DNA of 8,284 nucleotides from Sulfurovum sp. (lineage in GTDB: Bacteria > Campylobacterota > Campylobacteria > Campylobacterales > Sulfurovaceae), in contig JAGSGJ010000057.1 of assembly GCA_023955225.1 (NCBI GenBank), positions 1 to 8,284 of the forward strand, in the 5' to 3' direction. Shown here piece after piece: positions 6,233 through 8,284 of this stretch. Under the pieces are notes generated by a model. The model was given only the letters and a program-made list of their open reading frames with translations. It was not told the DNA's origin and searched no databases. The first letter of the stretch is position 1. Each line of letters begins with the position of its first letter. Position numbers and translations under genes: made by a program.

Positions 6233-6486
6233 TGTCAGATATTGTGTTTTCTGATGAAGAAAAAGAGATTCTGGTTCAGAAGATCCAGCGTTATTTTCAA
6301 AAAGAACTCTCAGAAGAGATAGGCGGATTCGATGCAGAGTTTCTCTTAGACTTTTTCTCTAAAGAGATTGGTCCCTACCATTATAATCATGGACTGCGTG
6401 ATGCACGTGCCATGATAGAAGAAAAAACACAAAACATTGTCCAAACTTTTTACGAAATGGAAAAAGCTACAGAATTCATCAAATAA
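6232..6486 (+). CDS. DUF2164 family small protein
   Basis: An 84-residue acidic, mainly helical protein with no signal peptide or membrane segment, hence probably cytosolic. It matches the DUF2164 pattern: an N-terminal FSDEEKEILVQKIQRYFQKE (6-25), AEFLLDFFSKEIGP (35-48), and YNHGLRDA (51-58), the conserved motif near the end of the domain. The function of the family is not known. The start codon shares a base with the apt stop codon and no separate strong ribosome binding site is seen, so translation is probably coupled to apt. The tail (ATEFIK) has no known motif. The next gene lies 62 nt downstream behind its own TATAAT. Confidence 0.85.
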   Translation: MSDIVFSDEEKEILVQKIQRYFQKELSEEIGGFDAEFLLDFFSKEIGPYHYNHGLRDARAMIEEKTQNIVQTFYEMEKATEFIK

Positions 6487-6517
6487 TACCTCTTCTCAAT
6501 ACACAAGCAATATAGAG

Positions 6518-6523
6518 TATAAT
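6518..6523 (+). promoter_or_regulatory. Promoter -10 (TATAAT) of the metallophosphoesterase gene
   Basis: A perfect TATAAT in the context GAGTATAATGC sits in the 62-nt gap after the DUF2164 gene. The predicted start near 6530 leaves a leader of about 19 nt carrying GAGGTGG (6538-6544) ahead of the ATG at 6549. No -35 box is evident. Confidence 0.6.
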
Positions 6524-6548
6524 GCAAACATATTTATGAGGTGGTTTT

Positions 6549-7649
6549 ATGAGAGTTTATCTGTTTTTTTCACTTTTCCTTCTACTTTTCTTTTCTATAC
6601 ACTATCTTTTTTACTCAAGAGTGATCAAAAAATTCTTAGTATCTGAACAAGTTAAAAGAACCTTTACCATACTGTTAGGCCTAAACTTTATTTTCAATAT
6701 TCTCTATGTTCTAGGGCGATATACAGACGTCATAAGCAATACACTCTATTATCTCTTCTCTTTATCTATAGGCATCTCTTTTGTACTTCTTTTATATCTG
6801 ATCCTGCATGAGATCCTTCATCTCTTTCACAAAACGCTCAAAAATGTTGACCATTCAAAAAGAGCATTCTTTAAAAAAGGTGGCGATGGTGCTATGTTGG
6901 CTCTTGCAACTTCATATGTAAGTGCGGGGGCTTATGAAGGGAGTAAAGAACCTGCTGTGAATGTGGTAGAGCTGAATCAATTTGATTTTTCCATCGTACA
7001 AATAAGTGACCTGCACATAGGTGGACTGATAGACCAAGAGTTTGTCAAAAACTCTGTGTTGAAAATAAATGCACTGAAACCAGATATTGTCTTCATTACA
7101 GGAGACCTTATAGATACGGCTCTTGAGAATATAGAAGATACGGTGATGGAACTGGATGCTATCTCTTCTAAATATGGTATCTATTATATTTTAGGTAATC
7201 ACGAATATTTTCATGATCCCCTGAAGATAATTGATTTTATAAAGACCACACAGATAAAGCTTCTGCTTAATGAACATGTGACGATTGATGCACTTAATCT
7301 TAATGTAGTGGGTGTGACAGATCGTATCGGTTACCGTACGAACTTTCTTGTACCTGACATACATAAAGCTTTTTCAGGATGTAACAATGCCTATAAAACC
7401 ATACTGTTAGCCCACCAACCCAAATTTATAGAAGAACTTGAAAATTATACGCCTGAACTCATACTCAGTGGTCATACACACGGTGGACAGATCTGGCCTT
7501 TTGAGTATTTGGTCAGACTGCAGCAGCCTTATGTCAAAGGACTGCATAAACTTCCCAATGGCAGCCATATCTATGTCAATAGCGGCATTGGATTTTGGGG
7601 ACCCCCTATGAGACTTGATTCACAGGCTGAGATTGCCTATATCGTTTGA
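6549..7649 (+). CDS. Membrane-anchored calcineurin-like metallophosphoesterase (YkuE-like)
   Basis: A 366-residue protein with three hydrophobic segments (about residues 4-22, 38-56 and 65-92) followed by a two-metal phosphoesterase domain. All metal-binding motifs are present in order: SDLHIGG (153-159, D154 and H156), GDLID (185-189), GNHEYF (216-221), AHQP (288-291) and GHTHGGQ (308-314). The arrangement resembles YkuE-type proteins, which hydrolyse phosphodiester or pyrophosphate bonds at the membrane. The substrate cannot be told from sequence, and lipid-linked phosphates are one possibility. The start at 6549 is supported by GAGGTGG just upstream. Another ATG at 6536 is out of frame. 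The gene appears monocistronic and is followed by the trpB promoter without a clear terminator. Confidence 0.93.
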   Translation: MRVYLFFSLFLLLFFSIHYLFYSRVIKKFLVSEQVKRTFTILLGLNFIFNILYVLGRYTDVISNTLYYLFSLSIGISFVLLLYLILHEILHLFHKTLKNVDHSKRAFFKKGGDGAMLALATSYVSAGAYEGSKEPAVNVVELNQFDFSIVQISDLHIGGLIDQEFVKNSVLKINALKPDIVFITGDLIDTALENIEDTVMELDAISSKYGIYYILGNHEYFHDPLKIIDFIKTTQIKLLLNEHVTIDALNLNVVGVTDRIGYRTNFLVPDIHKAFSGCNNAYKTILLAHQPKFIEELENYTPELILSGHTHGGQIWPFEYLVRLQQPYVKGLHKLPNGSHIYVNSGIGFWGPPMRLDSQAEIAYIV

Positions 7650-7701
7650 TTCAGTAAAGATGATTCAGACAATATAAGGCGATTTCTAACCTCTCATTGG
7701 A

Positions 7702-7707
7702 TATAAT
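7702..7707 (+). promoter_or_regulatory. Promoter -10 (TTGGA-TATAAT) of trpB
   Basis: TATAAT directly follows TTGGA, which matches the extended -10 pattern described for Campylobacter promoters. Transcription would begin near 7714, giving a 22-nt leader. That leaves no room for a trp leader peptide or attenuator, so control by attenuation is unlikely at this promoter. Confidence 0.65.
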
Positions 7708-7735
7708 CTATCCAATTACTATACAAGAGAAATAA

Positions 7736-8284
7736 ATGAATTTACATAAAGAAATATATATCCCTAAAGCAAGTCCACATGACCCAGATGACTTAGGACA
7801 TTTTGGCAGCATGGAAGATGGTCAAGTTGGCTATGGTGGGCGTTTTGTCCCTGAGACACTTATGCCTGCACTGGAGAAACTAAGACTTGACTATGAGGCA
7901 GTGCGTTTTGACAAAGACTTTTGGTCAGAAGTGGACCACTACTACAAAAACTACGTAGGTCGTCCCTCGTCACTCTACTTTGCTGAAAACCTCTCTAAAG
8001 AGCTAGATGCGAAGATATACCTCAAACGTGAAGACCTTAACCACACAGGTGCACATAAAATAAACCACGCTGTAGCACAAGCTATACTTGCAAAAAGACT
8101 TGGTAAGAAAAAAGTTATCGCAGAGACTGGCGCAGGACAGCATGGTGTTGCCACAGCTACAGCTGCAGCACTTTTTGGACTTGAGTGTGAAATATTTATG
8201 GGTGCCAAAGATGCAGCGCGTCAAGAGCTTAATGTCTTTCGTATGAAACTTCTTGGTGCAAAAGTACATCCAGTAACCTCAGGA
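7736..8284 (+). CDS. trpB: TrpB, tryptophan synthase beta chain (5' part, runs off the window)
   Basis: The first 183 codons are present and the frame is open to the last base. TrpB joins indole and L-serine to give tryptophan, using pyridoxal phosphate, and works in a complex with TrpA. The Schiff-base lysine is K108 in LNHTGAHKINHA (101-112), matching Salmonella K87. E130 in AETGAGQHGVATATAAALFG (129-148) matches the catalytic Glu109. GRPSSLYFAENLS (75-87) and YLKRED (95-100) are typical. The N-terminus is about 21 residues longer than in Salmonella, with extra residues (SMEDGQVG, 25-32) inside the usual FGxxGGRFVPE motif. The start at 7736 has a modest AAGAGA (7725-7730) ahead. Whether trpA follows cannot be seen. 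The gene upstream is not trpF, unlike a compact trpFBA operon. Confidence 0.96.
   Translation, partial: MNLHKEIYIPKASPHDPDDLGHFGSMEDGQVGYGGRFVPETLMPALEKLRLDYEAVRFDKDFWSEVDHYYKNYVGRPSSLYFAENLSKELDAKIYLKREDLNHTGAHKINHAVAQAILAKRLGKKKVIAETGAGQHGVATATAAALFGLECEIFMGAKDAARQELNVFRMKLLGAKVHPVTSG

Noticed and set aside
6437..6646. 69-codon plus-strand frame bridging the DUF2164 and phosphoesterase genes
   Set aside because: It overlaps both genes in another frame and shows no domain. The phosphoesterase start at 6549 has a strong ribosome binding site.
7648..7668. Direct repeat GATTCAG at 7648-7654 and 7662-7668
   Set aside because: Only seven bases, one copy overlapping the phosphoesterase stop codon, and nothing else suggests an operator or attachment site. 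It is compatible with chance.
7975..8269. Minus-strand frames inside trpB
   Set aside because: trpB is unambiguous on the plus strand, so these are antisense shadows.
1..8284. Mobile element, CRISPR, tRNA or defence system
   Set aside because: I found no transposase or integrase, no regularly spaced repeats, no tRNA-like cloverleaf, and no nuclease or toxin genes. All sizeable frames are explained by core or domain-of-unknown-function families.

Overview
The window looks like ordinary chromosome from a bacterium of the Campylobacterota (Epsilonproteobacteria), probably close to Sulfurovum or Sulfurimonas. This rests on three things: AT-rich coding DNA, promoters that are almost all a bare or extended TATAAT with no recognisable -35 box (upstream of csp, folD, the phosphoesterase gene and trpB), and proteins that read like those of that group. 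The assignment is made by eye and is not proven.

Layout, left to right. The first 86 bases probably hold the 3' end of a membrane-protein gene. Then come a DUF502 membrane protein (128-799, +) and a cold-shock protein (1024-1242, +), the latter with its own promoter, a structured leader of about 124 nt and a hairpin after the stop codon. Facing them on the minus strand are two genes for exported proteins, read in the order small c-type cytochrome (2765-3133) then DUF4139 protein (1297-2724). The cytochrome gene diverges from folD, and the two appear to share one nearly symmetric -10 element.

On the plus strand, folD (3224-4069), lepB (4069-5040) and rpiB (5050-5505) form a tight operon: folD and lepB overlap by one base, and lepB and rpiB are 9 nt apart. 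A 181-nt gap with several inverted repeats and a stem followed by seven T residues separates them from apt (5687-6232), which overlaps a DUF2164 gene (6232-6486) by one base. A membrane-anchored metallophosphoesterase (6549-7649) and the 5' part of trpB (7736 to the window end) follow, each behind its own TATAAT.

Most genes are housekeeping: one-carbon metabolism (FolD), signal-peptide cleavage (LepB), pentose phosphate isomerisation (RpiB), adenine salvage (Apt) and tryptophan synthesis (TrpB). FolD, RpiB and Apt are loosely linked through folate, ribose-5-phosphate/PRPP and purine supply. I see no mobile element, CRISPR array, tRNA, rRNA, toxin-antitoxin or defence system. No striking new system is evident. 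The best leads are RNA-level ones (the csp leader and the rpiB-apt gap), the shared divergent promoter, and the uncharacterised exported DUF4139/cytochrome pair. The longest gene-free stretches (800-1023 and 5506-5686) are both under 300 bases and are described below.
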